Origin: Sphingomonadaceae bacterium
GTDB taxonomy: Bacteria; Pseudomonadota; Alphaproteobacteria; Sphingomonadales; Sphingomonadaceae
DNA length: 12,624 bases
Assembly (NCBI GenBank): GCA_014380205.1
Contig: JACMKH010000109.1
Span: 1 to 12,624 of the forward strand
Direction of reading: 5' to 3'
Shown here in pieces: positions 1-7,122 of this stretch (the stretch's first letter is position 1; each line of letters begins with the position of its first letter). The notes under the pieces are model-generated. The model saw nothing but the letters and a program-made list of their open reading frames with translations, had not been told where the DNA came from and did not search any database. Made by a program: the position numbers and the translations under genes.

Positions 1-300
1 AGCCAGGCGGCGCGCGCGGCGCCACCCGGCAACCCGGGCAGCTGGGTCACCAACGCCGATTATCCCTCGGCATCGATCCGGGCCGAGGAACAGGGCACGA
101 CCGGCTTCCGGCTGAGCGTCGGCGCCGACGGACGCGTCGCCGATTGCCAGATCACCAGCTCGAGTGGGTCATCGCGGCTCGATCAGACCGCGTGTCAGAT
201 GCTCAGGCGAAGGGCGCGATTTACCCCCGCGCGCGACGCGGCGGGCAATCCGACCACGAGCGTCTACACGAGCAGCGTGCGATGGCAGATTCCGGAGTAG
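1..300 (+). CDS. tonB: Energy transducer TonB, C-terminal domain (5' part outside the window)
   Basis: Frame 1 is open from base 1 to a TAG at 298-300 and gives the last 99 residues of a TonB-type protein. The sequence has the TonB C-terminal pattern: a Y-P-x-x-(A/S) start (YPSAS), a central beta segment with G-F-R-L-S-V and G-A-D-G-R-V, then S-S-S-G-S-S-x-L-D and an F-T-P-A-R-D-A-A-G-N stretch. In this family the domain sits in the periplasm and contacts the TonB box of outer-membrane receptors, passing on energy from ExbB/ExbD. The proline-rich spacer and N-terminal membrane anchor lie upstream of the window. exbB follows 66 bases downstream on the same strand, which supports the call. Two cysteines flank the SSSG segment and could form a disulfide (inference). 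Confidence 0.88.
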   Translation, partial: SQAARAAPPGNPGSWVTNADYPSASIRAEEQGTTGFRLSVGADGRVADCQITSSSGSSRLDQTACQMLRRRARFTPARDAAGNPTTSVYTSSVRWQIPE

Positions 301-366
301 CTTGTTCCCAGCGGCACGGCGTGGGCCGGTCGTCAACCAGTTGAATATTGAGAGGAAGGTTTCGTT

Positions 367-1221
367 ATGGCAGCACCAGCAGCACCCCCGCCCAGCGGCG
401 AAAATCCCTATGGTATCATGCAGGCCCTCAGCGAGGGCGGCATCGTCGCGATCGCCACCTTCTCGATCCTCGTGATCATGTCTGCGGCCTCATGGTACAT
501 CCTGTTCACCAAGCTGTTCGAGCAGCAGAAGATCATGAACCAGGGCAAGCGCGCGCGCGAGAATTTCTGGCGCTCCAACAGCCTCCGCGAGGGCGCCGCC
601 AAGCTCGAGAAGAACAGCGCCTATCGCCAGGTCGTCGACGACGGGCTGCTCGCGCAGGAGCAGCATCTCAAGCTTACCGACCCGATCGACCAGCATGAGT
701 GGATGACGGGAACGCTCTCGCGCTCGACCTCCGCGATCAATTCACGCCTCGGCGAGGGCCTCGCGCTGCTCGCCACGGTGGGCTCGACCGCCCCGTTCGT
801 TGGGCTGTTCGGCACCGTGGTCGGCATCTACCGCGCGCTCGTCAAGATCGGCGCGTCGGGCCAGGCCTCGATCGACGCGGTCGCCGGCCCGGTTGGCGAG
901 GCGCTGATCATGACCGCGCTCGGCCTGATCGTCGCGGTTCCCGCGGTCATGGCGTACAACTGGCTGATCCGCCGCAACAAGGCGGTGATGGAGGATCTCA
1001 ACGCCTTCGCCGCGCAGATCCATGGCCACATGATGTCGGGCGGCGCGATCCGGCCAGTCACGGCTGCCGCCGCGACCAGCTCGGCCCCGAGCAAGGTCAC
1101 CGCGAGCTCGACGAGCCCCGGCGCGACCACGGTGGTGAAGGACACGACCGTGCCGCGGGCGCCCACCGCCACGACGCAGGGCACCTCGGCCACCAATCCC
1201 ACGACGGGCCCGAGAACCTGA
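367..1221 (+). CDS. exbB: ExbB, MotA/TolQ/ExbB proton channel family protein
   Basis: This 284-residue inner-membrane protein forms the proton-conducting core of the TonB energising complex. Three membrane segments are visible at about 25-48, 129-158 and 175-201. The family signatures are T-A-P-F-V-G-L-F-G-T-V-V-G-I (141-154) and G-P-V-G-E-A-L-I-M-T-A-L-G (174-186). Thr150, Glu178 and Thr183 match the channel-lining polar residues known in this family. The start at 367 follows a good Shine-Dalgarno run (AGAGGAAGG, 351-359). The C-terminal 55-60 residues form an Ala/Thr/Ser/Pro-rich tail without predicted fold, an extension beyond the conserved domain. The gene lies between tonB and two exbD genes. 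TolQ is the main alternative but is less likely, because no tolR/tolA/tolB genes are present and the upstream partner is TonB-like. Confidence 0.92.
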   Translation: MAAPAAPPPSGENPYGIMQALSEGGIVAIATFSILVIMSAASWYILFTKLFEQQKIMNQGKRARENFWRSNSLREGAAKLEKNSAYRQVVDDGLLAQEQHLKLTDPIDQHEWMTGTLSRSTSAINSRLGEGLALLATVGSTAPFVGLFGTVVGIYRALVKIGASGQASIDAVAGPVGEALIMTALGLIVAVPAVMAYNWLIRRNKAVMEDLNAFAAQIHGHMMSGGAIRPVTAAAATSSAPSKVTASSTSPGATTVVKDTTVPRAPTATTQGTSATNPTTGPRT

Positions 1222-1229
1222 CACTGATC

Positions 1230-1257
1230 CGGCGGAGCGGCGAACGCCGCTCCGCCG
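1230..1257 (+). other. Perfect GC-rich stem-loop between exbB and the first exbD
   Basis: Bases 1230-1242 and 1245-1257 are exact reverse complements (13 bp) around a two-base AA centre. The hairpin lies 9 bases after the exbB stop and about 60 bases before the next start. No T-run follows it, so it is not a classical rho-independent terminator. It could protect the 3' end of the exbB message or give partial attenuation, changing the exbB:exbD ratio (inference). Confidence 0.6.
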
Positions 1258-1316
1258 AACCGGCCACCGGGAGCAAGCCCGGTCGCCTTGAAGATGCAGC
1301 ATAGGATCACCTCCCG

Positions 1317-1811
<495 letters not shown>

Positions 1812-1840
1812 CCCAACCCGTTTTCAGGAGTTAGCTTGTC

Positions 1841-2272
1841 ATGGCAATGCAGGTAGGCACCGGCGATGAAGGCGCGCCGATGATGGACATCAACACGACG
1901 CCGTTGATCGACGTCATGCTGGTGCTGCTGATTATGTTCATCATCACGATCCCGATCCAGACGCATGCGGTCAAGATCGACCTGCCCGTCGACACGGGCG
2001 AGCCGCCTCCCGAAAATCTCATCGATCCGGTCAAGAACGAGGTCTACATCACACCGGGCAACGAGATCATGTGGAACGGCACGCCGATCGACCTGCGGCG
2101 GCTGCGCCAGTATCTCGATCTCACCACGCAGATGAACCCCATCCCCGAGCTCCACATGCGCCCCGATCCCGAGGCCAATTACGAGCTCGTCGACGAGGTG
2201 CTCGCGGTCACCCGCCGCGCGCAGGTCCAGAACATGGGCTTCATCGGCAACGAGCTCTACATCAACTTCTAG
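1841..2272 (+). CDS. exbD: ExbD/TolR family biopolymer transporter, second copy
   Basis: This 143-residue second ExbD starts 29 bases after the first ends. It carries the same M-D-I-N-T-T-P-L-I-D-V-M-L-V-L-L-I-M-F core (15-33), with Asp24 in the single membrane helix (about 23-40) and a periplasmic domain ending at residue 143. AGGAG at 1826-1830, 10 bases upstream, supports the ATG at 1841 over the one at 1847. Paired, divergent exbD genes after tonB-exbB are known in sphingomonads, Caulobacter and xanthomonads; in Xanthomonas the second ExbD is linked to particular uptake tasks. It is the last gene of the operon, followed directly by a terminator. Confidence 0.9.
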   Translation: MAMQVGTGDEGAPMMDINTTPLIDVMLVLLIMFIITIPIQTHAVKIDLPVDTGEPPPENLIDPVKNEVYITPGNEIMWNGTPIDLRRLRQYLDLTTQMNPIPELHMRPDPEANYELVDEVLAVTRRAQVQNMGFIGNELYINF

Positions 2273-2296
2273 CCGGCAGCGCCGGCCGGCAACGCG

Positions 2297-2326
2297 GGCG
2301 GGCCTTTCGGGGTCCGCCTTTTTTTT
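2297..2326 (+). terminator. Rho-independent terminator of the tonB-exbB-exbD-exbD operon
   Basis: The stem GGCGGGCC (2297-2304) pairs with GGTCCGCC (2311-2318) through 8 bp including one G-T pair, with loop TTTCGG. Eight consecutive T follow (2319-2326). It lies 25 bases after the stop of the second exbD and clearly ends the operon. Confidence 0.9.
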
Positions 2327-2387
2327 GTGGGATAACACGGCTCGATCGCGGCTATCGCCGCGCGCCTCAGATTGGCAAAGCGATCCC

Positions 2388-3191
2388 ATGCAAAGATCCC
2401 AAGCGACCCTTTCGCTGATCGCGAAGCTCGAGCCGGTGATGGGGAGCCATCTATTCGAACGTATCGAAGAGGAGCTGTGCCTGCCCGCCGCCGAGCCAAG
2501 CTATCGCCTGAACTCGCCGATCATGCTCATCATGCTGTTCGCGGCGCGCGCGGGGAGCAGCTATGCGGGGACGCTGATCGGCAATCTGCCCGGATTTGGC
2601 ATCGTCACCGAGAGCCTCAACCCTCGCGCCCTCGAGCGCGCGCGCTTGCGCTACGAGCTGACCCATGACGCCGACGCGCTCCAGCTGTTTCTCGACCGGC
2701 GCGGCAGGGAGATGTTCGGCTTTCGTTGCACGCAGATCGGGCTCGCGAGCGCGATCTCGACGGGGCTGCTCGCGCAATATCTCGATCGCGCGCGCTTTAT
2801 CGTGCTGCGCCGGCGCGATGTTGTCGCGCAGGCGGTGTCGATGGTGGTCGCGCAGCGCAGCGGCCAGTTCCACAGCTTTCAGCCGCGCACGGGCGACGTC
2901 TCGGTGGACGATTACGATTACGCCGTGATCGACGATCGGCGGCGGACGATCGAGTCGATCTACGCGCGCCACGACGCGGTGCTCACCGCGCTCGGCGCGA
3001 CTGCCCCGACTTTTTATTATGAGGATGTCGCGCCCGATCCGCGCGGATTCGTCGGCGGCGTGTGCGACTATCTCAACCTGGCGATGCCCGAAGCGCCGGA
3101 AATCGAGACGCGCGTCGAGAAGCTGCCCAACACGATCAACGCAGAATGGATCCGGCGCTACAGGGAGGAGGCCGCAGCGCGCGCGCGGTGA
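2388..3191 (+). CDS. Stf0-like sulfotransferase family protein
   Basis: The product has 267 residues from the ATG at 2388. An upstream in-frame TTG at 2325 lies inside the T-run of the preceding terminator and is unlikely; no strong Shine-Dalgarno precedes 2388, and the ATG at 2442 (Met19) remains possible. The hydrophobic strand followed by F-A-A-R-A-G-S-S-Y-A-G-T-L (51-63) resembles the 5'-phosphosulfate-binding loop of PAPS-dependent sulfotransferases. R-F-I-V-L-R-R-R-D-V-V-A-Q-A-V-S-M (136-152) resembles the 3'-phosphate-binding motif. The C-terminal N-A-E-W-I-R-R-Y-R-E-E segment also fits Stf0 proteins, which sulfate small molecules or glycolipids (the trehalose sulfotransferase is the archetype). 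The substrate cannot be read from sequence. It stands alone between a terminator and a convergent gene, with no PAPS synthesis genes nearby. Confidence 0.72.
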   Translation: MQRSQATLSLIAKLEPVMGSHLFERIEEELCLPAAEPSYRLNSPIMLIMLFAARAGSSYAGTLIGNLPGFGIVTESLNPRALERARLRYELTHDADALQLFLDRRGREMFGFRCTQIGLASAISTGLLAQYLDRARFIVLRRRDVVAQAVSMVVAQRSGQFHSFQPRTGDVSVDDYDYAVIDDRRRTIESIYARHDAVLTALGATAPTFYYEDVAPDPRGFVGGVCDYLNLAMPEAPEIETRVEKLPNTINAEWIRRYREEAAARAR

Positions 3192-3205
3192 GCCGGCAGC
3201 AGGCG

Positions 3206-3233
3206 GGCGGGCCCCCGTTGCGGAGGGCCCGCC
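3206..3233. terminator. Strong stem-loop between two convergent genes, possible bidirectional terminator
   Basis: GGCGGGCCC (3206-3214) is the exact reverse complement of GGGCCCGCC (3225-3233). The inner bases CCG/CGG can pair further. It lies between the sulfotransferase stop (3191) and the stop of the minus-strand RTX gene (3240). Neither strand has a T-run after the stem, so termination is inferred from position and stability rather than from a classical signature. Confidence 0.5.
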
Positions 3234-3239
3234 GCCAAA

Positions 3240-5126
3240 TCACACCACGATGAAGTCGCTCGCGGTGATCGTGGGAGCGCCCTCGAAGGTCGCGATGAGC
3301 ACCTGTCCGCCCGCGCCCGAGCCATCGGCGTCGAAGAACAGCTTGCCGTTGCTGTCGTTGTAGATCAGCCGGTCGTTGGCGTCATTCGCGTTGCTGCCCA
3401 CGACGAACTTGTTGGGCTGGAGCGAGCCTTCGGGGAGCCCGAAGACGTCGCTGTCAAGCGCGATCTCGTCGCTTCCGGACGCGAAATCTTCGACGATTTC
3501 CGCGTCCGCCGGGTTCGTGCTGTCAAGCACGAACCGGTCGTCGCCGGTGCCGCCCCTGAGCGAGTCGCGCCCACTGCCGCCGGTCAGCGTGTCGTCGCCC
3601 CCGGCGCCGATAAGCGTGTCCTTGTCCGCGCCGCCAAAGAGCTGATCCATGTCGGCGCCGCCGGCGATTCCGTCCCTGCCATTGCCGCCCGCAAGCGTGT
3701 CGTTTCCGTCGCGCCCGCCGAGCGTGTCGTTGCCGCCGCTGCCCGCGAAGCTGTCGTCACCGTCCGAGCCGGCGAGCAGATCGTCGAAATCGCTTCCGGT
3801 CACCGTGAAATCGGTGGTCGTGGTGAACGGAGCGATCACCGCCTCCTCGGGATCGAAGTAGATGCCGGTCTCGCCGATGTTGGCGAAGGTCGTCCCGCTG
3901 AAATCGGGGTTGGCGTCGAGCCCGGTCGTCCCGCCGACATAGCTGTAGGCGAAAATCCCGTACGTGGCGTCCGAGATGGCGTTGTTGGTGAAGCCGACCT
4001 CGATGCCGTTTACGTCCGAGAGGTCGAGGGCGGCGAACTCGCCCGCCGCGCCGACGCCGGTGATCGTGTTGCCGTCGAAGCCCAGCGGGCCGCTCGGCTC
4101 ATAGGCGATGATCCCCGACGAATAGAAATAGGTCCCGCCGGTGGGCACGGTATAGCCGATCGCGCTGATGACATTGTCGTCGAGCGTTCCCTCGGAGAGC
4201 GCGATCTGGATGCCGTTCTGTGCGGTGAGGCCGGTCGCGCCGACGCCGGTGACCGTGTTCCCGCTGAAATTGACGTCCGCGCCGATGATCAGCGCGCCGG
4301 TCTTCTGGAAATCGGTGATCGTCGAGTTGGTGACGCTGACCTGGTTGCCCGATACCAGCCCGCTGTTGTCGACGAAGAATCCCGAACCATGCTGGAGGCC
4401 GAACAGGCCGCCGCCCTGGCTGTTGCCGACATTGTCGATGGTGACATCGTCGACGTCGCCCGACGAATTGAGATAGGCGATGCCGGAAAGCTCGTCGCCG
4501 TTGCTGCCCGCGGTGGTGTCGCCGGCGAAGGCACCGTCGACGGTCACGCCCTTAATGTCGATGTTGGTCGAATCGGTCACGCCGATCACCGCGCGCACCT
4601 GGTCGCCGAAATAGTCGGACGAGCCGTTGATCGCGAGGTCGGCGGGGGCGGTGATGGTGACGTCGCCGACACCCTGGATGGTGATGTCGCTGCGCCCGTC
4701 GATCGTGATCTGCTCGGTGTAGGTGCCCTCGGCGACGAGGATCAGCGTGCCATCGCTCGCCGCGTCGATCGCCTCCTGGATGCTCGAATAGCCGCCGGCG
4801 CCGACGACGAGCACGACCTGATCGGTGAAGCCGATCTGCTCGACATTGACCATGGTCTCGGACGTGCTGTCGTCCTGCGAGGTAAAGACGAGCTGGCCGG
4901 CGCTGTAGCTGACGGTGACATCGGCGAAGTCGATCTCGAGGACCACCGTGTCGGCGCCCGCGCCGCCGTCGATCGTGTCGCTGCCCGCCGGACTGGGCTC
5001 GATGAAGATGAGATCGTCGCCGCCGCCGCCGTTGATCGTGTCCTGCCCGCCGCGCGCGTAGATCTGGTCGTCGTCGCCCGTGCCGTTGAGATTGTTGTTG
5101 CCGTTGGTGCCTAGAATAACCGTCAT
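3240..5126 (-). CDS. RTX calcium-binding protein with central parallel beta-helix, type I secretion substrate
   Basis: The product has 628 residues, starting at the ATG at 5126, where the M-T-V-I-L-G-T-N-G-N opening is typical of hemolysin-type calcium-binding proteins and AGGA lies just upstream. An upstream extension to 5372 is basic, unlike the rest, and not credible. Domains in order: RTX-like nonapeptides (6-62); a right-handed beta-helix region (about 112-430) beginning Y-S-S-I-Q-E-A-I-D-A-A with V-A-E-G-T-Y-T-E-Q-I and recurring N-x-I/V-T-G/D-V-G turns, as in pectate-lyase-like or NosD-like folds; ten contiguous RTX nonapeptides (444-533); and a C-terminal module (about 540-628) with N-D-S-N-G-K-L-F-F-D-A-D-G-S-G-A-G and a T-A-S-D-F-I-V-V end, the usual type I secretion signal. 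There is no Sec signal peptide and almost no cysteine. It is probably secreted and folded by external calcium. No ABC/MFP/OMP exporter genes are in the window. Carbohydrate binding or cleavage is possible, but no catalytic residues can be assigned. Confidence 0.85.
   Translation of the reverse strand: MTVILGTNGNNNLNGTGDDDQIYARGGQDTINGGGGDDLIFIEPSPAGSDTIDGGAGADTVVLEIDFADVTVSYSAGQLVFTSQDDSTSETMVNVEQIGFTDQVVLVVGAGGYSSIQEAIDAASDGTLILVAEGTYTEQITIDGRSDITIQGVGDVTITAPADLAINGSSDYFGDQVRAVIGVTDSTNIDIKGVTVDGAFAGDTTAGSNGDELSGIAYLNSSGDVDDVTIDNVGNSQGGGLFGLQHGSGFFVDNSGLVSGNQVSVTNSTITDFQKTGALIIGADVNFSGNTVTGVGATGLTAQNGIQIALSEGTLDDNVISAIGYTVPTGGTYFYSSGIIAYEPSGPLGFDGNTITGVGAAGEFAALDLSDVNGIEVGFTNNAISDATYGIFAYSYVGGTTGLDANPDFSGTTFANIGETGIYFDPEEAVIAPFTTTTDFTVTGSDFDDLLAGSDGDDSFAGSGGNDTLGGRDGNDTLAGGNGRDGIAGGADMDQLFGGADKDTLIGAGGDDTLTGGSGRDSLRGGTGDDRFVLDSTNPADAEIVEDFASGSDEIALDSDVFGLPEGSLQPNKFVVGSNANDANDRLIYNDSNGKLFFDADGSGAGGQVLIATFEGAPTITASDFIVV
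3528..3797 (-). repeat. Ten tandem RTX nonapeptide repeats (270 bp) in the secreted protein
   Basis: Residues 444-533 divide without gaps into ten nine-residue units of the G-G-x-G-x-D-x-L-x type, for example GSGGNDTLG, GRDGNDTLA, GAGGDDTLT and GGTGDDRFV. Unit 6 (GGADMDQLF) departs most. In RTX proteins such units form a calcium-binding beta-roll. Confidence 0.85.
4941..5111 (-). repeat. N-terminal RTX-like repeat block of the same protein
   Basis: Residues 6-62 contain four contiguous nonapeptides (GTNGNNNLN, GTGDDDQIY, ARGGQDTIN, GGGGDDLIF), a short spacer, and a further GGAGADTVV unit. A beta-roll at the very N-terminus, before the beta-helix, mirrors the C-terminal block. Confidence 0.75.
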
Positions 5127-5480
5127 TTTCCTGTTTCTCCGTGTGCATGGCCGCAGGCGCGCGAATGCGATTCGCGCGTGCGGCGAGCTGTTCAGTCGAT
5201 CATGTCGAACGGGAAGGCATCGACACCACGCCGAAGCGCTCGCCGACCATCCCTGCCGTTTCCGCAACTCTTTCGCGCCAATACCTCGACAGTCACGAAG
5301 CGGGTCGGCGAATCGAGATGGGCGGCCATGCAGGCTGCGGCGTGAGAAGTCAACTAAATCACGGTAAAACAAAAATTACGCCCCCAGAAATCATAACGTC
5401 AGCGTAACTACTGGTCTCCGCGGTCCACTTCCGCCTGTCGCTTGCTGGACACTGCCGACGCGGCTGATTATCCCCCCGCC
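5127..5480. promoter_or_regulatory. Divergent intergenic region between the RTX gene and guaA
   Basis: These 354 bases hold no credible gene; the ORFs crossing them lack family features and overlap on both strands. They must carry promoters for both directions. Bases 5345-5412 are clearly AT-richer than their surroundings and are the best candidate promoter zone. On the minus strand TTGACT (5353-5348) could be a -35 element for the RTX gene, but no good -10 follows. On the plus strand no clear -35/-10 pair is seen, and guaA has no Shine-Dalgarno before its ATG. A stem-loop close to the RTX start is listed separately. Confidence 0.45.
5151..5183 (-). promoter_or_regulatory. Stem-loop in the leader of the RTX gene
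   Basis: CGCGCGAAT (5158-5166) and ATTCGCGCG (5170-5178) pair perfectly around a GCG loop. CCGCA (5151-5155) and TGCGG (5179-5183) extend the stem beyond a two-base bulge, giving 14 bp in all. On the minus-strand message it ends 24 bases before the start codon, next to the ribosome-binding region. It could affect translation or mRNA stability (inference). Confidence 0.5.
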
Positions 5481-7040
5481 ATGACAGCCCCCCACGCCGA
5501 ATCGATCCTGATCGTCGACTTCGGCAGCCAGGTGACCCAGCTCATCGCGCGGCGCGTGCGCGAGGCGGGAGTCTACAGCGAGATCGCGCCGTTTGGCGCG
5601 GCGGCGGAGGCGTTCGAGCGGCTGGAGCCCAAGGGCGTGATCTTCTCGGGGAGCCCGTGCTCGGTCAACGACGCGGGGGCGCCGCGCGCGCCCGAGGCAT
5701 TCTACGCGGCGGGGCTGCCGATTCTCGGCATCTGTTACGGCGAGCAGGTCATGAGCCAACAGCTCGGCGGCGCGGTGCAAGGGTCGGATCATCAGGAGTT
5801 CGGCCGCGCCTACATCGAGATCGCCGACCGCTGCCGCTTGTTCGACGGGCTGTGGGCGGCGGGCGAGAAGCATCAGGTGTGGATGAGCCACGGCGACCGG
5901 ATCGACGCGATTCCGCCAGGCTTCCGCGCGGTCGCGACCACCCCCACCGCGCCCTTTGCCGCGATCGCCGACGACGACCGGCGCTTCTACGGCATCCAGT
6001 TCCACCCCGAGGTCTATCACACCCCCGACGGCGCGCGGCTGATCGCGAACTTCGTGCGCCACGTCTGCGGCTGCGCGGGCGACTGGAGCATGGCCGAATA
6101 TCGCGACGCCAAGATCGCCGAGATCCGGGAACAGGTCGGCGATGCGCGCGTGATCTGCGGGCTTTCGGGCGGCGTCGACAGCGCGGTCGCCGCCGTGCTC
6201 ATCCACGAGGCGATCGGCGACCGGCTGACCTGCGTGTTCGTCGACCATGGGCTGATGCGCGCGGGCGAGGCCGAGCAGGTGGTGAGCCTGTTCCGCGGCA
6301 GCTACGCGATCCCGCTGATCCACGTCGATTGCGAGACGCTGTTCCTCAACGGGCTCGCGGGCGTCACCGATCCCGAGGCCAAGCGCAAGTTCATCGGCAA
6401 GACCTTCATCGACGTGTTCGAGGCCGAGGCGCGCAAGATCGGCGGCGCGCGCTTCCTCGCCCAAGGCACGCTCTATCCCGATGTGATCGAGAGCGTGAGC
6501 TTCACCGGCGGCCCGAGCGTCACGATCAAGAGCCACCACAATGTCGGCGGGCTGCCCGAGCGGATGAACATGAAGCTCGTCGAGCCGCTGCGCGAGCTGT
6601 TCAAGGACGAGGTCCGCGCGCTCGGCCGCGCGCTCGGCCTGCCGCAAGCCTTCGTTGGCCGCCACCCCTTTCCCGGCCCCGGCCTCGCGATCCGAATCCC
6701 CGGCGAGGTCACCCGCGAGCGCTGCGAGATATTGCGCAAGGCCGACGCGATCTACCTCGAGGAGATCCGCAACGCGGGCCTCTACGACGCGATTTGGCAG
6801 GCCTTCGCGGTGCTGCTCCCGGTCAAGACGGTCGGCGTGATGGGCGACGGACGTACGTACGATTACGTCTGCGCGCTGCGCGCGGTGACGAGCACCGACG
6901 GGATGACGGCGGATGTGTATCCGTTTCCGGCGGAGTTTCTGACGCGGACCGCGACGCGGATCGTGAATGAAGTTCGTGGGATCAATCGGGTGACGTACGA
7001 CTACACGAGCAAACCGCCGGGGACGATTGAGTGGGAGTGA
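5481..7040 (+). CDS. guaA: GMP synthase (glutamine-hydrolysing)
   Basis: This 519-residue enzyme converts XMP, ATP and glutamine to GMP in the last step of guanine nucleotide synthesis; the length is normal. The N-terminal class I glutamine amidotransferase domain shows I-L-G-I-C-Y-G-E-Q with nucleophile Cys85, and Q-F-H-P-E-V with His175 and Glu177 completing the triad. The ATP pyrophosphatase domain has the PP-loop [10 protein letters not shown] (228-237). The C-terminal dimerisation domain includes [12 protein letters not shown] (394-405) and ends with the conserved K-P-P-G-T-I-E-W-E. The start at 5481 gives the [17 protein letters not shown] opening usual for sphingomonad GuaA; the open frame upstream to 5442 is not needed. 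No Shine-Dalgarno is visible, so a leaderless or short-leader transcript is possible. From about codon 470 codon choice shifts from C-ending to G/T-ending. Confidence 0.97.
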   Translation: MTAPHAESILIVDFGSQVTQLIARRVREAGVYSEIAPFGAAAEAFERLEPKGVIFSGSPCSVNDAGAPRAPEAFYAAGLPILGICYGEQVMSQQLGGAVQGSDHQEFGRAYIEIADRCRLFDGLWAAGEKHQVWMSHGDRIDAIPPGFRAVATTPTAPFAAIADDDRRFYGIQFHPEVYHTPDGARLIANFVRHVCGCAGDWSMAEYRDAKIAEIREQVGDARVICGLSGGVDSAVAAVLIHEAIGDRLTCVFVDHGLMRAGEAEQVVSLFRGSYAIPLIHVDCETLFLNGLAGVTDPEAKRKFIGKTFIDVFEAEARKIGGARFLAQGTLYPDVIESVSFTGGPSVTIKSHHNVGGLPERMNMKLVEPLRELFKDEVRALGRALGLPQAFVGRHPFPGPGLAIRIPGEVTRERCEILRKADAIYLEEIRNAGLYDAIWQAFAVLLPVKTVGVMGDGRTYDYVCALRAVTSTDGMTADVYPFPAEFLTRTATRIVNEVRGINRVTYDYTSKPPGTIEWE

Positions 7041-7049
7041 GCCGAAAAA

Positions 7050-7074
7050 GGCGAATGTCCGGGGGACATTCGCC
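7050..7074. repeat. Perfect inverted repeat just after guaA
   Basis: GGCGAATGTCC (7050-7060) and GGACATTCGCC (7064-7074) pair over 11 bp around GGG. It begins 10 bases after the guaA stop. The stem is preceded by five A (7045-7049), so on the minus strand it is followed by TTTTT and looks like an intrinsic terminator there, although both flanking genes run on the plus strand. A REP-like dispersed repeat or a plain 3'-end stabiliser are the alternatives. Confidence 0.65.
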
Positions 7075-7122
7075 CGGATCACTCGGCTCCGCAATGAGCC
7101 GCTGTGGCCCGACGGACGACTG

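Noticed and set aside
2347..2362. Small CGCGGC/GCCGCG hairpin before the sulfotransferase
   Set aside because: Six base pairs in GC-rich DNA is at background level, and nothing else points to regulation there.
2325..2387. Upstream TTG start for the sulfotransferase
   Set aside because: It lies in the T-run of the exbD terminator, and the added residues resemble nothing in the family.
4389..5114. A 241-residue plus-strand open frame inside the RTX gene
   Set aside because: Repetitive Asp/Val/Ala/Arg composition arises from reading RTX and beta-helix repeats in antisense.
5127..5372. N-terminal extension of the RTX protein by 82 residues
   Set aside because: The extension is Arg/Ser-rich, unlike the acidic protein, and the typical opening with ribosome-binding site is at 5126.
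5127..5480. Purine-type riboswitch or other structured RNA upstream of guaA
   Set aside because: No conserved purine-riboswitch core could be recognised, and the only strong stem belongs to the RTX side.
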